The notes: generated by a model from the letters alone, not told the origin. DNA of 64,000 bases from an uncultured Flavobacterium sp. (GCA_947632215.1 CANROJ010000003.1:29938-93937), one strand, 5' to 3'; shown: positions 29,823 to 39,854, counted from the first letter of the stretch. A program made the numbers and translations.

Positions 29823-32800
29823 TTATAACCCTAATGTTAATCCTAGACTAAATGTTCTTGGGCTAACAAATCCATTTCGGTTAGTACCATCGAAAGATTG
29901 TTGTGGGTTCATTCCCTGTAATTTAGTGAATGTTGCTAAGTTCTCAACACCAAGATTTACATTAAAAGAACTAACTCCCATACGATTTGTTATCGATTTA
30001 GGCATGTTGTAATTAAGTGAGATATTCTTTACAACAAAATAACTAGCATCTTTTAAGAAACGATCTGAAAGTGATAAGTTATTTAAAACACTTCTATCAA
30101 AGTTAACTGCTGGAATTGCTCCATAAATAATACTCTCTCCTGACATATTATCCATATCATACGATCCTAAGATATCTTTGTGAATCGCACTCGGAGTATT
30201 TCCTACACTCATTAAACTAGCATAAGAATAATCGTAAACTTTTCCACCGATAGAATAAGTAAATAAACCATTTAAAGTAAAGTTTTTATAAGATAAAGAT
30301 GTCGAGAAACTTCCATACATTTTTGGAATTGCAGTACCAGAATATTCTTTCTTACCGTAAGTTCCATTATATGCATAATACTTACCATCTACTTCTGTAA
30401 TGATACTTTGGTCAGTTACTTTTGTTTTACCTTCTGCCGCTTCACTATCATTTACATAAAACTTATCCGAATCAAATACATATAAAGCATTTCCTGTACT
30501 TCCCTCTACTCCAACATATTGGTATAAATAGAATTCATAAATACTTCTACCCTCTTTGATTAACTTAGTACCATTTTCAATACCATTAGCTCTGTTTTCT
30601 TCTGGTAAACGATCTACAGTATTTTTTAACCAAGTAGCATTAGCTCCAACACTCCATTTCCAATCATCTGTATTGATAAGATCTACATCGATAGTTAATT
30701 CTAATCCTTTATTAGTAATACTACCTAAGTTCGTTGTAACTACAGAAGCTGCACTACCAGTACTAGTAGAACCATTGGATAAAGGCATATTCATGTCAAA
30801 AAGTAAGTTATTACTTCTTTTATGGAAATATTCGAAAACGATATTAACTCTATTAAATGCTCTTGCTTCTAATCCTATATCTAAAGAGGATGAAGTTTCC
30901 CATTTAAGATCATTATTACCATTTTGAGATTTATATAAAGCTCCAGCTCCACCATTATTACTCATAGTGTAAAAGGTTTGATATGCATACCAATCTGCAC
31001 CTGAATCATTACCTACCTCACCATAAGAAGCACGTAATTTTAAGTAATCAATAGCATCAACTTTGAAGAACTCTTCCGCAGAAATAATCCAACCTCCACC
31101 TACAGACCAGAAGTTACCCCATCTATTATCTTTGTGGAATTTACTACTTGCGTCTCTACGAAAAGATGCCTCTGCAAAATAAGTGTTGTTGTAATCATAT
31201 TTTACTCTTGACAAATATCCTTCGGTACGATATGTCATTGAGTAATCATATAAGTTAATTGTTTCATTAAAGTTAATCCATTCGCCAAAACCTTCTAAGT
31301 TTTGTCTTCCTTTCATACCATATAAATAAGTATATTCCTCAGAATAATTCTCATGTCCAACCAAAGCTTCGATATGGTGTCCACCAAAATCTTTATTCCA
31401 GTTTAATAACTGTTGAGTTGTATAAGATTTGTAACGGTAGTTTTCTCTTCTAGAACGACCATCATTACCAGCTCCATCACCTATGATAGCATTTTCATAT
31501 TTTGCATTCTCACTGTTTCTAAGGCTCATATCACCACGAAGAGTGAAAGTAAAGTCTTCTAAAAACTTAATATCAGCAAAGAAATTACTGTTAATAGTTG
31601 TACGGATAATCTTAGTTGAATTCAACTCATTCTCCTGGATCACGTGTCTATCTAAATATTGACGACGACCACCTTGACCTGAATCATATAAGCGATTTCC
31701 TTGTCCATCAAGTAAGAAATTACCTGAAGCATCATGCTGATAAACAGAATAGATAGGAGCAATATTTCTAGCAAACATAAATGGATTAGTAAAACTTCCA
31801 CTATCATCAGTAGTTCCAGCTACAGAGCTAGATTCTTGGTGAGAAGCTGCAACACTACCACCTACTTTTAAATAATCTTTTGCTTGATAATCAGCGTTTA
31901 CACGTCCAGTGAAACGTTGAAAATCAGTTTTCTTAACATATCCTTCGTCATTTAAATATCCTGCAGAAAAATAAGCACCACCTTTTTCATTGGCTACTCT
32001 TCCATTTACTACATAATCTTGACGGTAACCAGTTCTTTCTATTGGGCTATACCAATCTAAATCAGTATATCCATCCTTCATGACAACACCTGAGCGTAAA
32101 TTTCCATATTGATCAAATAATTCATTATTATTTGCATTATAAATATTTACTCCTAATACGTTCTGAATTAAGTTGTCATTAGCAAACTGATTTGCTTGAG
32201 CTAAATTCCAACCTTCATTAGCCTTAGAAGAAAGCAAACCATTTCTATATCCTAAAAAGGATGTTTTCATAAAATCATCAGCACCAATTCTCTCATAATC
32301 ATCTATTCCACGATTATAAATTCCTTGTTTTACCTGTACGTTAAGAAAGCCTGATCCTCTAGAAGCATTCTTTGTAGTAATCATAATTACCCCATTAGAA
32401 GCTCTATTACCATAAAGAGTTGATGCAGAGGCATCTTTCAAAACAGTCATACTTTCAATATCGGCTGGATTCAAATCTGAAATATTTCCAGCATAAGGAG
32501 ATCCATCAACAACGTAAAGTGGTCTATTACTACCATTTACTGTTGTAAATCCACGAATTCTAACTTCAGGTTCTGAACCTGGCTGTCCAGAAGTATTATT
32601 AACTTGTATACCTGCTGCTGCACCTTCTAATGCACCTACTGCGTTAGAAACAGGTCTACTTTCAATTTGTTTAGAATCAATACTAGCAACTGCACCAGTA
32701 ATAGATTCTTTTGTTGCAGTACCATAAGCTACTACAATTACATCATCCAATAGTTCATCTTCACTACTCATTACGATATTGTAATGAGATCTAGAATCTA

Positions 32801-33047
32801 CGGCAACGTTTTGAGTTGTATAAAATACATAGCTTACAACTAATACATCTCCAGGAGCAGCTTCAAGACTAAAAGCACCATGTTCATCAGCGCTAGTCCC
32901 AAAACTAGTTCCTTTTAGTAATACCGAAGCACCAATTAATGGGAATCCATCTTCATCAACAACAGTACCTGTTACTGTTTTTTGTTGAGCAAATAGAACA
33001 CCACTTACTGTGCACAACACAACAGTTAAGTAAAGTTTTAATTTCAT
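29823..33047 (-). CDS. SusC/RagA family TonB-linked outer-membrane receptor
   Basis: 1074 residues. A signal peptide ends at VLFAQQ. A carboxypeptidase-regulatory-like domain (about 24-100, VTGTVVDEDGFPLIGASVLL) is followed by the TonB-dependent plug (VAYGTATKESITGAVASID, RIRGFTTVNGSNRPLYVVDG) and a large beta-barrel. It imports oligomers bound by the SusD-like partner, using TonB energy. It is first in the operon, with a -7 box about 30 bases upstream. Confidence 0.95.
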   Translation of the reverse strand: MKLKLYLTVVLCTVSGVLFAQQKTVTGTVVDEDGFPLIGASVLLKGTSFGTSADEHGAFSLEAAPGDVLVVSYVFYTTQNVAVDSRSHYNIVMSSEDELLDDVIVVAYGTATKESITGAVASIDSKQIESRPVSNAVGALEGAAAGIQVNNTSGQPGSEPEVRIRGFTTVNGSNRPLYVVDGSPYAGNISDLNPADIESMTVLKDASASTLYGNRASNGVIMITTKNASRGSGFLNVQVKQGIYNRGIDDYERIGADDFMKTSFLGYRNGLLSSKANEGWNLAQANQFANDNLIQNVLGVNIYNANNNELFDQYGNLRSGVVMKDGYTDLDWYSPIERTGYRQDYVVNGRVANEKGGAYFSAGYLNDEGYVKKTDFQRFTGRVNADYQAKDYLKVGGSVAASHQESSSVAGTTDDSGSFTNPFMFARNIAPIYSVYQHDASGNFLLDGQGNRLYDSGQGGRRQYLDRHVIQENELNSTKIIRTTINSNFFADIKFLEDFTFTLRGDMSLRNSENAKYENAIIGDGAGNDGRSRRENYRYKSYTTQQLLNWNKDFGGHHIEALVGHENYSEEYTYLYGMKGRQNLEGFGEWINFNETINLYDYSMTYRTEGYLSRVKYDYNNTYFAEASFRRDASSKFHKDNRWGNFWSVGGGWIISAEEFFKVDAIDYLKLRASYGEVGNDSGADWYAYQTFYTMSNNGGAGALYKSQNGNNDLKWETSSSLDIGLEARAFNRVNIVFEYFHKRSNNLLFDMNMPLSNGSTSTGSAASVVTTNLGSITNKGLELTIDVDLINTDDWKWSVGANATWLKNTVDRLPEENRANGIENGTKLIKEGRSIYEFYLYQYVGVEGSTGNALYVFDSDKFYVNDSEAAEGKTKVTDQSIITEVDGKYYAYNGTYGKKEYSGTAIPKMYGSFSTSLSYKNFTLNGLFTYSIGGKVYDYSYASLMSVGNTPSAIHKDILGSYDMDNMSGESIIYGAIPAVNFDRSVLNNLSLSDRFLKDASYFVVKNISLNYNMPKSITNRMGVSSFNVNLGVENLATFTKLQGMNPQQSFDGTNRNGFVSPRTFSLGLTLGL

Positions 33048-33076
33048 AAATAATTATTTAAGGTTTTTGAGGTGCC

Positions 33077-33084
33077 CAAAAATA
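33077..33084 (-). promoter_or_regulatory. Putative -7 promoter box for the SusC/SusD operon
   Basis: The minus strand reads TATTTTTG, matching TAnnTTTG, 30 bases before the ATG. No good -33 element is visible, so an activator may be needed. Confidence 0.4.
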
Positions 33085-33256
33085 GACAAAAATTCTTAAG
33101 AAAAAATTATGTTAATTAAAAACAACTACTTCACAAGCTTAGTATGTAAAAACACTCCAAACAACCATGTAAATAATACCCCTACTTTAAGAATAAAAAA
33201 TTATTTATATACATAATTTATGTAAATTTTACATATATAACAATATTTAAACATAT

Positions 33257-33302
33257 AAAAGCCCATCGTTAAACTTATCTTAAATTTAACAACAGGCTTT
33301 TT
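33257..33302 (-). terminator. Terminator of the metal-efflux operon
   Basis: An outer stem AAAAGCC/GGCTTTT and an inner stem GTTAAA/TTTAAC form an imperfect hairpin downstream of the beta-barrel gene. Confidence 0.6.
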
Positions 33303-33366
33303 ATTCCTTATTTAACCTCATCCTTAGGCTAATAAATCCCATGTTCCCAACTAGGGCTCTATCCAT

Positions 33367-34047
33367 TTATAATTTATAACTTAAAAAGACAGCCAAATTA
33401 CTAGTATAAAGACTCGCTTTAGGTCTATTTTCATTTTCATAAGCATTTGCGTTATCTATTATAGAGGCGAATCCTCTGGAATAGCGCGCTCCTAAACTTA
33501 CTCCGCAGCTAAAAGAATAACCAATTCCAGCCACTACACCGTAATCCATCTTTTGTAGGTATCCCGAGCTATCTTGATCATTAGAGCTACTTCCGAAAAT
33601 TTCATAATCTTTATATACCCTTCCTTGGTTATCTACAGCCGTGATACTCGAGTTTACAAGTAGATTTACATAAGGCCCCAGATAAACTTCGATTCCGAAG
33701 CTGTTTGCACTTATACTAATTGGGCTAATAAAAATACCATGCATAATAAGCTTAGCATCTAAAGGTCTCTCATTTAAATCGCGCACAAATTTAGCCCCAT
33801 AATTTTGATAAGAAATTTCATGTTTAAATCCCAGTATGCTACTTATTGGATTATCTACTTGTAAACCAATAAAAAAACTATTATATGGATTTATCTTATG
33901 ATCACTAGCTAAAAGACCTTTATCTTTTCCTACTAAATTGGAATGTAAATAACCTGCCTTAACATGAAAGCTTACATCCTTATTGTCTTGGGCACTAATA
34001 CTACTAGTTACAAGAACTAGACATAGAATAATTATATATTTTCTCAT
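33367..34047 (-). CDS. Outer-membrane beta-barrel protein, last gene of the efflux operon
   Basis: 226 residues with a signal peptide ending at SSISAQ. Alternating aromatic/polar strands follow (HVKAGYLHSNL, YNSFFIGLQVDN, GYSFSCGVSLGARYSRGFAS), and a hydrophobic C-terminal strand ends LAVFLSYKL. This fits the PorT-like outer-membrane beta-barrel domain of Bacteroidota. It is 11 bases after the TolC-type gene, so it should be co-expressed with the pump, but it is not a standard component. Function unknown. Confidence 0.75.
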   Translation of the reverse strand: MRKYIIILCLVLVTSSISAQDNKDVSFHVKAGYLHSNLVGKDKGLLASDHKINPYNSFFIGLQVDNPISSILGFKHEISYQNYGAKFVRDLNERPLDAKLIMHGIFISPISISANSFGIEVYLGPYVNLLVNSSITAVDNQGRVYKDYEIFGSSSNDQDSSGYLQKMDYGVVAGIGYSFSCGVSLGARYSRGFASIIDNANAYENENRPKASLYTSNLAVFLSYKL

Positions 34048-34058
34048 CGTACTACTTA

Positions 34059-35345
34059 TTAAAAATCAATATCCCAAATACCTACTGCTCTCTCTAGTTC
34101 TACTAATGATATAGCATACTGTAAGAGTGTGTCTGCATAGGATATTTGTGTTTCATTGTAAGTTCTTTGAGCTTCTAATACTTCTAAAAGACTACTAGCT
34201 CCTCTTAAATAACTATAATGAATTCCTTGATAAACTTCTTTTGCTTGGTTAAGCATGCCTTTTTGAAAACCACTAATCTGATTTTGTTTTGTTAAATAAT
34301 TCTGATAAGCCACTTTTATCTGCATTCGAGCTGAAATCTCAAGTTCTTGATAATTCAATAAGCTCATCTGATTTGTATACTGAGCAATCTTGACTCCACT
34401 TTCTCTTTTATTAGAAAATTTTAAAGGCACACTAACTCCTACTTTTACTACCGTATGACTAGGGGTAGGAGCAATAATATTCTGGGCATAAGAATTACCT
34501 TCAACACCAAGCGAAAGACCTAAGTCCATAACTTTTTCGGCCCTAGCTAATTTGATTTCTTTTCCACTAAGTGAAATATTCTGCTTGGCTATTTGTAAAT
34601 CTATCCTTGTATAGGCTGACTTTTCTAAAAGTTCTTCTAAAGAAAATAGTCTATCTAAAGCTGTAAAATCGCCCTGTGGCTCTACTAAAACTTCACTAGT
34701 ATTACTCATCAGAGCATTCAACTCCAATAAAGTCTCAAATAACTCATCCTCAGAATCTTTCAAATCATTCCACATACTACTAGCTTCTAACTTACTTTGT
34801 ACGGCCGAAACTTGACTAATCTGACCTAAATTAAATCGAATACTATCGCTTTGAGCTATTTGTAACATTGATTCATAGGAGCTTCTTTGTATATCTACAA
34901 TAGCTTTGTTTTGTAAGACCTTAAAATACATAATAGTACTTTGGGCTCGTAAATCTTCAAGAAACTCCAGCAATTCTAATTGAGTTAATTCCAATTGATC
35001 TAAAGCCAAAGCACTTCGTGCCTTTCTTTTACCTCCTAGTTCCAAGTCCCAAGCCAATTCAACTTCAAAACCATAGCCCATATCTAAACGCTTTTGTTGG
35101 TTGTCAAACCAAGCAAAACTCAATTCTGGATCAGGCATTATCTTAGCAGCCATAACCTGTGCTTGTGCAATATCTACTTCATATTTCTGTGCAGCTAAGC
35201 TTAAGTTATCTGCTAAAACCCTTTGTAAATACTCATTAAATGAAATACTTTGTAAATTTCTACTATCCTTGGCTTGCCCAAGCACTGAAATGCTCACTAA
35301 CAAGATAGCAAAACACCAGGCAATTGTATTATATCTCCACTTCAT
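34059..35345 (-). CDS. TolC family outer-membrane efflux channel
   Basis: 428 residues with a signal peptide and long helices characteristic of outer-membrane efflux proteins (AAKIMPDPELSFAWFDNQQK, GASSLLEVLEAQRTYNETQI). There is no lipobox. It is the outer-membrane exit duct of the tripartite pump. It begins five bases after the RND pump stop and is followed 11 bases later by a beta-barrel gene. Confidence 0.9.
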   Translation of the reverse strand: MKWRYNTIAWCFAILLVSISVLGQAKDSRNLQSISFNEYLQRVLADNLSLAAQKYEVDIAQAQVMAAKIMPDPELSFAWFDNQQKRLDMGYGFEVELAWDLELGGKRKARSALALDQLELTQLELLEFLEDLRAQSTIMYFKVLQNKAIVDIQRSSYESMLQIAQSDSIRFNLGQISQVSAVQSKLEASSMWNDLKDSEDELFETLLELNALMSNTSEVLVEPQGDFTALDRLFSLEELLEKSAYTRIDLQIAKQNISLSGKEIKLARAEKVMDLGLSLGVEGNSYAQNIIAPTPSHTVVKVGVSVPLKFSNKRESGVKIAQYTNQMSLLNYQELEISARMQIKVAYQNYLTKQNQISGFQKGMLNQAKEVYQGIHYSYLRGASSLLEVLEAQRTYNETQISYADTLLQYAISLVELERAVGIWDIDF

Positions 35346-35350
35346 TACAC

Positions 35351-38300
35351 TTAATCTTTTAATTGTTCCTCATTAATAAAATCACTGTCTTTCCCCCATT
35401 TTAACTCAACCATATAATATAAAGCAGGTAAAACAAAAAGAGTTAAAATTGTAGCAAATAGCAATCCATAGACAATTACAGTAGCTAAAGGCCTTTGCAC
35501 ATCTGAGCCTATTCCCGTAGCTAAAGAAGCAGGAAAAAGTCCTAAAATAGCCACGGTAGCGGTCATTAAAACAGGTCTAAATCTCTGTTCGGCTCCTTCT
35601 ATAACAGCTCTCTTTAACTCAAAGCCTTTTTTGCGAAGATCATTGATATGAGATATCATAATCACCCCATTTTGAATTGCTACACCAAAAAGAGCGATAA
35701 ATCCTACGGCGGAAGACACATTTAAAGACATTCCTCTAATATTTAAGGCTAACATACCTCCAAAAAGTGCCAACGGAACTACTATCATCAACATACCGGC
35801 TTGACGAAACTCTCCAAAAGCTCCATAAAGCAAAACAAACATTAAGCACAAGGTCAAAGGAATAATAATTGCTAATCGACTATAAGCTCTGTTTTGATTT
35901 TCAAATTGCCCACCCCATTGTACTTCAAACTTGTTATGATCGTAACTAATGTTTTGCTCAATTTTGCTTTGCGCTTCATTAATTAAAGATCCTAAATCTC
36001 TATTTCTAACATTTAATTTAACCGTTAAATGTCGCTTATTCATCTCTCTAGTAATCGTACTCTCTCCAGTGCTAGTAGACACATTAGCTACTTGGGATAA
36101 TGGAATTTTTGCACCAGTAGCACTAGTTAACATTAAATTAGAAATCTTCTCTGGTGTATCTCTAGATTCTTGCATATAGCGAGCACTAATATCGTACACT
36201 TTATTATCTATAAATACTTGCGAAATAGCCTTTCCTCCTATTGCTACTTCAATTAATTCAGCTACATCAGACACATTCAAACCATATTGAGCGATCTTAT
36301 CTCTATCTGCATGAATTTGCAACTGAGGTAATGGCGGTTCTTGATCAATAGCCAAGTCCACAGCACCATCCACTGTCTGTAAAACTTCTAATACTTCCTC
36401 TGCTATTCTTCTGGTTTCGTGAAAATCTTCTCCATATACCTTTACTACAAGTTCACTATGAGCACCAGAAATTTTATCCATTACTCCATCAATCATAGGT
36501 TGAGCAAAGCCAACGCTAAAACCAGGTAAACTTTGATACTCCAAAGCCAATTCTTCTATTAAATCATCTTTTGTTTTACCTCTAGGCCACTCCTTATAGG
36601 GTTTAAGTCCAATGGAACACTCAAAGTGAGAAGCAGTAAATGGGTCTGTACCATCATCGTTCCTACCTGCTTGAACCATGATGTAAGTTACTTCATCATA
36701 CTTCATTGTTCTCGCTCTTAGGCTATCACTTAACTCTTTGGACTTATCTAAGGAAATACCAGGAGGTAAAGTCACTTGTAACCAAATAGAGCCTTCATCT
36801 AAAGGAGGCAGGAAATCTTTTCCTACACGTACAGACAAAGCAATAGTTGCTATTAAAACAAGTAAAACTGGTATGAAAATTTTCTTTGGGGCATTGATAA
36901 GAGAAACAATTCTCTTGTCATATAACTTAGTTAATTTCTCTAACCACTTATTATGATAAATTTTTCTAGGCTTTTTATACACAGCATAAGCTAAACCAGG
37001 AATTAAAACTAACGCAACTAAAAGAGCTCCCAATAAAGCATATCCTACAGTAAATGCCATTGGAGTAAATAATTTCTTTTCTACTCTTTCAAAAGCAAAC
37101 AGTGGTAAATACGCAGTGATAATAATTAAAGTAGCGAAAAACACAGGTCGAGCAACTTGCTTAGCACGCTGTGCAATACTTTTTTCTTTTAATTCTCCAT
37201 GTGGCTCTTCTTCGCGTTTCTTTAAGATAGACTCCATCATAACAATGGCACCATCAACTATAATTCCAAAGTCAATAGCTCCTAGTGAAAGTAAGTTTGC
37301 AGGAATATCAGTGAAATACATCAGAATAAAAGCAAACAACAAAGAAATTGGAATGGTAATAGCTACTAAAAGAGCTCCTCTCCAACTTCCCAAGAAGACA
37401 ATTAGAACAATTATAACTAAAGATATTCCTTCAATTAATGTAGTTGAAACAGTATTTAAAGTAGTATCAACTAGATCTGTTCTATCTAAAAAAGTATGTA
37501 TGGTTACTCCCTGTGGAAGAATCTGGTCATTTAATTCCTTAACTGAGGCATGAATTTTGTCTAATACTACCGATGGATTTTCACCTTTCAATAAAAGAAC
37601 AATTCCCTCTAAGCTATCCGAGTAATCACGACTGCGATCACTATATCCTAAAATACCTTTTCTCTCAAGATTACCATATTTTAAAATTCCTACGTCATTT
37701 AAAAAAACAGGCACTCCATCTTCAGCCTTTACAACAATTTTTCCTAAGTCTTCTAAATCTTTTATTAAACCAATGCCTCTAACAACGTAGCCTAAATCAC
37801 CTCTATTTAGAATACTCCCTCCAGCATTTACATTATTATCTTGCACTGTTTGGGTAATATCACTTAAAGACAAATCATATTGCTCTAATTTAATAGGATC
37901 TAACTCAATTTGAAACTGTGTAGTGATCCCACCAAAATTAGTTACCTCAGCGATTCCGGGAACTTGATTAAGTTTGGGAATGATCACAAAATTTTGCAAA
38001 TCCGTTAATTCGCGAAGACTATATCCATCTCCTTCAATAATGTATCTGTACACCTCACCAATTGGCGAAGTCAATGGATCCAACTCCGGAACGGCTTCAT
38101 AAGGTAAGTCTACTTGATTTAATCGTTCTTGAATACGTTGTCTTGCAAAATAATCCTCAACTCCATCCTCAAAAACTAAAGTAATCATGGAAAGTCCAAA
38201 CGTACTATTGCTTCTCATAACATGCATACCTGGTATGCCATTTAAAGCTCTTTCAATAGGAATAGTTATCTGAAGTTCGATTTCCTCGGCAGCCAATCCT

Positions 38301-38461
38301 GGAACCTGAGTAACTACTTGAGAAGTAGTATCTGCTATATCAGGATAAGCCTCTATGGACAATTGTTTCCAAGAATAATATCCAAAAATACAAATCAAAG
38401 AAAATAAAGCTACCATTAGCCATCTTTTGTGGATAGCTATATCTATAATGTTTTTTTTCAT
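35351..38461 (-). CDS. CusA/CzcA family heavy-metal efflux RND pump
   Basis: 1036 residues, the usual HME-RND length, with 12 membrane helices and two large periplasmic loops. The heavy-metal family signature DFGIIVDGAIVMMES is in helix 4, and its acidic residues belong to the proton relay. The N-terminus is IIDIAIHKRWLMVALFSLIC. It exports metal ions (Cu/Ag or Co/Zn/Cd) across the envelope; which metal cannot be decided from the residues I can place. Second gene of the operon. Confidence 0.93.
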   Translation of the reverse strand: MKKNIIDIAIHKRWLMVALFSLICIFGYYSWKQLSIEAYPDIADTTSQVVTQVPGLAAEEIELQITIPIERALNGIPGMHVMRSNSTFGLSMITLVFEDGVEDYFARQRIQERLNQVDLPYEAVPELDPLTSPIGEVYRYIIEGDGYSLRELTDLQNFVIIPKLNQVPGIAEVTNFGGITTQFQIELDPIKLEQYDLSLSDITQTVQDNNVNAGGSILNRGDLGYVVRGIGLIKDLEDLGKIVVKAEDGVPVFLNDVGILKYGNLERKGILGYSDRSRDYSDSLEGIVLLLKGENPSVVLDKIHASVKELNDQILPQGVTIHTFLDRTDLVDTTLNTVSTTLIEGISLVIIVLIVFLGSWRGALLVAITIPISLLFAFILMYFTDIPANLLSLGAIDFGIIVDGAIVMMESILKKREEEPHGELKEKSIAQRAKQVARPVFFATLIIITAYLPLFAFERVEKKLFTPMAFTVGYALLGALLVALVLIPGLAYAVYKKPRKIYHNKWLEKLTKLYDKRIVSLINAPKKIFIPVLLVLIATIALSVRVGKDFLPPLDEGSIWLQVTLPPGISLDKSKELSDSLRARTMKYDEVTYIMVQAGRNDDGTDPFTASHFECSIGLKPYKEWPRGKTKDDLIEELALEYQSLPGFSVGFAQPMIDGVMDKISGAHSELVVKVYGEDFHETRRIAEEVLEVLQTVDGAVDLAIDQEPPLPQLQIHADRDKIAQYGLNVSDVAELIEVAIGGKAISQVFIDNKVYDISARYMQESRDTPEKISNLMLTSATGAKIPLSQVANVSTSTGESTITREMNKRHLTVKLNVRNRDLGSLINEAQSKIEQNISYDHNKFEVQWGGQFENQNRAYSRLAIIIPLTLCLMFVLLYGAFGEFRQAGMLMIVVPLALFGGMLALNIRGMSLNVSSAVGFIALFGVAIQNGVIMISHINDLRKKGFELKRAVIEGAEQRFRPVLMTATVAILGLFPASLATGIGSDVQRPLATVIVYGLLFATILTLFVLPALYYMVELKWGKDSDFINEEQLKD

Positions 38462-38477
38462 CTCTATCTATTTTTTG

Positions 38478-39596
38478 CTAATGTAACTTTGGTAAATAAA
38501 TCCCACCTTGACTTACAACCTTATCTTTAGAGTCTAAACCGGATAAAATCACTGTTTGATCTTTTGATTGTCCACCAACCTGAACATTCTTACGCACAAA
38601 CTCATAATCCCCAACTTCTACAAAAACAAATGAATCATTCTCTCCTTGCATAATAGCACTAGTGGGAACCATTAAAACCTGTTGTGGTTTATCAATAAAA
38701 CGAACACTTACATACATTCCAGGTTTTAAAATGCGCTGGGTATTATCTACTTCAATTAAGACTTCAATACTTCTAGTTTGTTCATCGACAATCTCACTTA
38801 TATGATAAATTTCACCTTCTATTGGCTTACCAGGCATTGCGGCTAATTCTACTTGTACTTTATCTAACTCAGATAAATGATGTAAATCCTTTTCTTTTAT
38901 CTTACCAACAATCCAAATTTTATTCAACCAAGCTATTTTAATTACTGGATCTGAATCTTGTTGAATATATTGTCCAATAACTATATTATCCTCTATTACT
39001 TCTCCCTCTATAGGAGATGTAATCTTTAATGGCTGACCTAACTTTAATTGATTAATGTTGGTGTCATAAATTTGCATAGCAGCCTTTGCATTTTCGTAAG
39101 CTACCCTAGCAATTTCTTTTTCAGTTTGTACCTGCTCATATTCTTGTCTAATTCCCACGCCATTCTCTAAAAGATCTTTTTGTCTTTGAAAATCTAAAAC
39201 AGACTGATTAAAGTGTTGTTGGGAATCAAAAAACTCCTTTTGTGTCTCATAAAATTCCGGAGAAGAAACTTCAAATAAAACAGTACCTACATTCACTTTT
39301 TGACCTAGTTTAACAGCTGTTTTTACTATCCTGCCCGAAAAAGGAGACCCTATCTCTGCATATTTATTAGGAATTGCTCTTACAATACCAGCAGCAACAA
39401 GATCAAAGCTATACTGAGTCTGTTCAATTGTATCGATTTTAAGACGAGAGCGTAAATTAGAATCTTCTGGCACCACAATTATTTGATTCTCAATGGTAAA
39501 AGGTACAGCCTCTTTCGATGCAGTATTTTTTTCGGAACAAAAAGTAAAAAAGAGCCCCAGAACTCCTACCATTACTTTGAATACAAATCTTCTCAT
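38478..39596 (-). CDS. RND efflux periplasmic adaptor (CusB/CzcB type) lipoprotein
   Basis: 372 residues with a lipobox (VLGLFFTFCSEKN). A lipoyl-like half-motif (GSPFSGRIVKTAVKLGQKVN), a helical hairpin (about 125-185), a second lipoyl half (ITSPIEGEVIEDNIVIGQYI) and beta-barrel and membrane-proximal domains follow. It links the inner-membrane pump to the TolC-type channel. First gene of the efflux operon; its ATG is about 155 bases from the -7 box and 185 from the nearest operator repeat. Confidence 0.92.
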   Translation of the reverse strand: MRRFVFKVMVGVLGLFFTFCSEKNTASKEAVPFTIENQIIVVPEDSNLRSRLKIDTIEQTQYSFDLVAAGIVRAIPNKYAEIGSPFSGRIVKTAVKLGQKVNVGTVLFEVSSPEFYETQKEFFDSQQHFNQSVLDFQRQKDLLENGVGIRQEYEQVQTEKEIARVAYENAKAAMQIYDTNINQLKLGQPLKITSPIEGEVIEDNIVIGQYIQQDSDPVIKIAWLNKIWIVGKIKEKDLHHLSELDKVQVELAAMPGKPIEGEIYHISEIVDEQTRSIEVLIEVDNTQRILKPGMYVSVRFIDKPQQVLMVPTSAIMQGENDSFVFVEVGDYEFVRKNVQVGGQSKDQTVILSGLDSKDKVVSQGGIYLPKLH

Positions 39597-39749
39597 ACTT
39601 TCAACTTATATATTTACAAATCAATTAGATATCTTCTTAAGCTTTTAACTTTATCTATAAAGTTAATAAACATTTTGTTATTTTAACATAACAGATACTC
39701 TTTTATATCTATTAGCTAGATACCCTTGTTTTACCTAAAAACAACGGTG

Positions 39750-39757
39750 CAAAAATA
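39750..39757 (-). promoter_or_regulatory. Putative -7 promoter box for the metal-efflux operon
   Basis: The minus strand reads TATTTTTG, matching TAnnTTTG. No -33 TTTG is present at the right distance; instead the phased repeats begin 24 bases upstream, as expected for an activator-dependent promoter. Confidence 0.5.
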
Positions 39758-39780
39758 ACAGCAAAAAAAGCTGTCACCTA

Positions 39781-39820
39781 TTAGAAAGGTTTTAGAAAAA
39801 AATTAGAAATTCATTAGAAA
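39781..39820. promoter_or_regulatory. Operator: four TTAGAAA repeats with exact 11-base spacing
   Basis: TTAGAAA starts at 39781, 39792, 39803 and 39814, so each copy is one helical turn plus half a base from the next. Tandem 7-base half-sites at 11-base period are the typical target of OmpR/PhoB-family response regulators. One is encoded next door (41221-41907). The array ends 24 bases upstream of the efflux -7 box. Confidence 0.7.
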
Positions 39821-39822
39821 AA

Positions 39823-39851
39823 AATAAGCGCCCCTATCAAGAGCGCTTATT
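39823..39851 (-). terminator. Terminator of the response regulator/sensor kinase unit
   Basis: A perfect 9-bp stem AATAAGCGC/GCGCTTATT with an 11-base loop, followed on the minus strand by a T run. It separates the regulators from the efflux operon. Confidence 0.8.
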
Positions 39852-39854
39852 ATA

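Larger units (their letters stand above)
33048..33366. other. Intergenic region between the SusC/SusD operon and the efflux operon
   Basis: About 320 AT-rich bases. It holds the SusC -7 box near the left end and the efflux-operon terminator at 33257-33302. No gene is seen. Confidence 0.6.

Noticed and set aside
30556..30927. Long open frame opposite the SusC gene
   Set aside because: Shadow of a strongly supported coding region; no protein-like features.
37116..37553. 145-codon open frame opposite the RND pump
   Set aside because: Antisense shadow of membrane-helix coding sequence; no start context or homology pattern.
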